DNA from: JAAZCI01 sp046462535
Lineage (GTDB): Bacteria > Pseudomonadota > Gammaproteobacteria > Cardiobacteriales > Wohlfahrtiimonadaceae
Direction of reading: 5' to 3'
Length of the DNA: 51,575 nucleotides
Assembly: GCA_046462535.1 (NCBI GenBank)
Contig: JBKGVF010000019.1
Span: 1 to 51,575, forward strand
Shown here one piece after another: positions 51,419-51,575 of the stretch (positions within the stretch are counted from its first letter, which is position 1; every line of letters begins with the position of its first letter). The position numbers and the translations under genes were made by a program. Below the pieces are notes generated by a model. The model saw nothing but the letters and a program-made list of their open reading frames with translations, had not been told where the DNA came from and ran no database searches.

Positions 51419-51575
51419 TTATGCAATCACCTTTGCAACAACACCAGCACCTACGGTACGACCACCCTCACGGATAGCAAAACGGAGGCCTTCAGCCATT
51501 GCAATGGGGTTAATTAACTCTACAACCATCTTAACGTTATCACCAGGCATAACCATCTCTACACCCTCAGGAAGC
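51419..51575 (-). CDS. tuf: Elongation factor Tu, C-terminal end (5' part outside window)
   Basis: The last 51 residues of EF-Tu domain 3 are visible, including LPEGVEMVMPGDNVKM, ELINPIAMAEGLRFAIREGG and the terminal RTVGAGVVAKVIA with a TAA stop at 51419-51421. EF-Tu delivers aminoacyl-tRNA to the ribosome. The position directly before tRNA-Trp and secE identifies the tufB-type locus. Confidence 0.97.
   Translation of the reverse strand, partial: LPEGVEMVMPGDNVKMVVELINPIAMAEGLRFAIREGGRTVGAGVVAKVIA

Overview
The window is a chromosomal segment of a moderately AT-rich gammaproteobacterium. Support for this comes from the tuf-trpT-secE-nusG-rplKAJL-rpoBC block, the xseB-ispA-dxs operon, the rsmI/yraN pair, DksA, MlaFE, and type IV pilus genes of the Pseudomonas/Moraxella/Cardiobacterium style. 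The gene set and compact layout suggest a member of the Cardiobacteriales/Ignatzschineriaceae (Ignatzschineria or Wohlfahrtiimonas-like). That placement is an inference from gene content, not a measurement.

Layout. (1) 1-6083, mostly plus strand: the end of a sensor histidine kinase, yraN, rsmI, an MFS exporter, deoC, a SuhB-like protein that has lost its catalytic residues, and an exported DUF2233 protein. (2) 6084-9513, minus strand: a phased array of four DnaA boxes just beyond the 3' end of dnaA, then a dnaA coding two copies of domain I, then mlaE and mlaF. (3) 9559-13654: a reduced Pil-Chp-like chemosensory set (PilG-like receiver, PilJ-like receptor without the signalling tip, FimL/ChpA-N-like Hpt protein) with no CheA or CheW. 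(4) 13743-19527: dsbB, tRNA-Glu, tRNA-Ala, dksA, an accessory cassette of SAM methyltransferase plus HNH nuclease next to a MITE-like repeat, a 37-residue membrane peptide, a small lipoprotein, tRNA-Ser, a YafK/DpaA-type L,D-transpeptidase-fold lipoprotein, and an intact inositol-monophosphatase-family enzyme. (5) 20089-27406: a PhnD-like binding protein without a signal peptide, glyQ without glyS, an MscS-family channel, xseB-ispA-dxs. (6) 27556-33649: rph, infA, tRNA-Pro, an outer-membrane efflux lipoprotein with its own palindromic operator, an NlpC/P60 lipoprotein, a GuaA lacking the glutaminase catalytic part, short-LID adk, an exported unknown. (7) 33719-39247: a five-gene minor pilin operon, tcdA, pilU, nusB. 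(8) 39352-51575: rpoC, rpoB, rplL, rplJ, rplA, rplK, nusG, secE, tRNA-Trp, end of tuf.

How the genes work together. The last third is the transcription/translation core, with a strong rplK promoter, an L10 leader and terminators in the expected places. Type IV pilus functions are scattered: minor pilins, the retraction accessory ATPase PilU, and the reduced chemosensory set. NusB, NusG and the non-catalytic SuhB-like protein all belong to the rRNA antitermination machinery in E. coli.

The most interesting observations are proteins whose architecture departs from the family: DnaA with tandem domain I, SuhB with every metal ligand replaced, GuaA with the Cys-His-Glu glutaminase triad deleted, and a Pil-Chp relic without a kinase. 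No CRISPR array, prophage, insertion sequence or integrase was seen.
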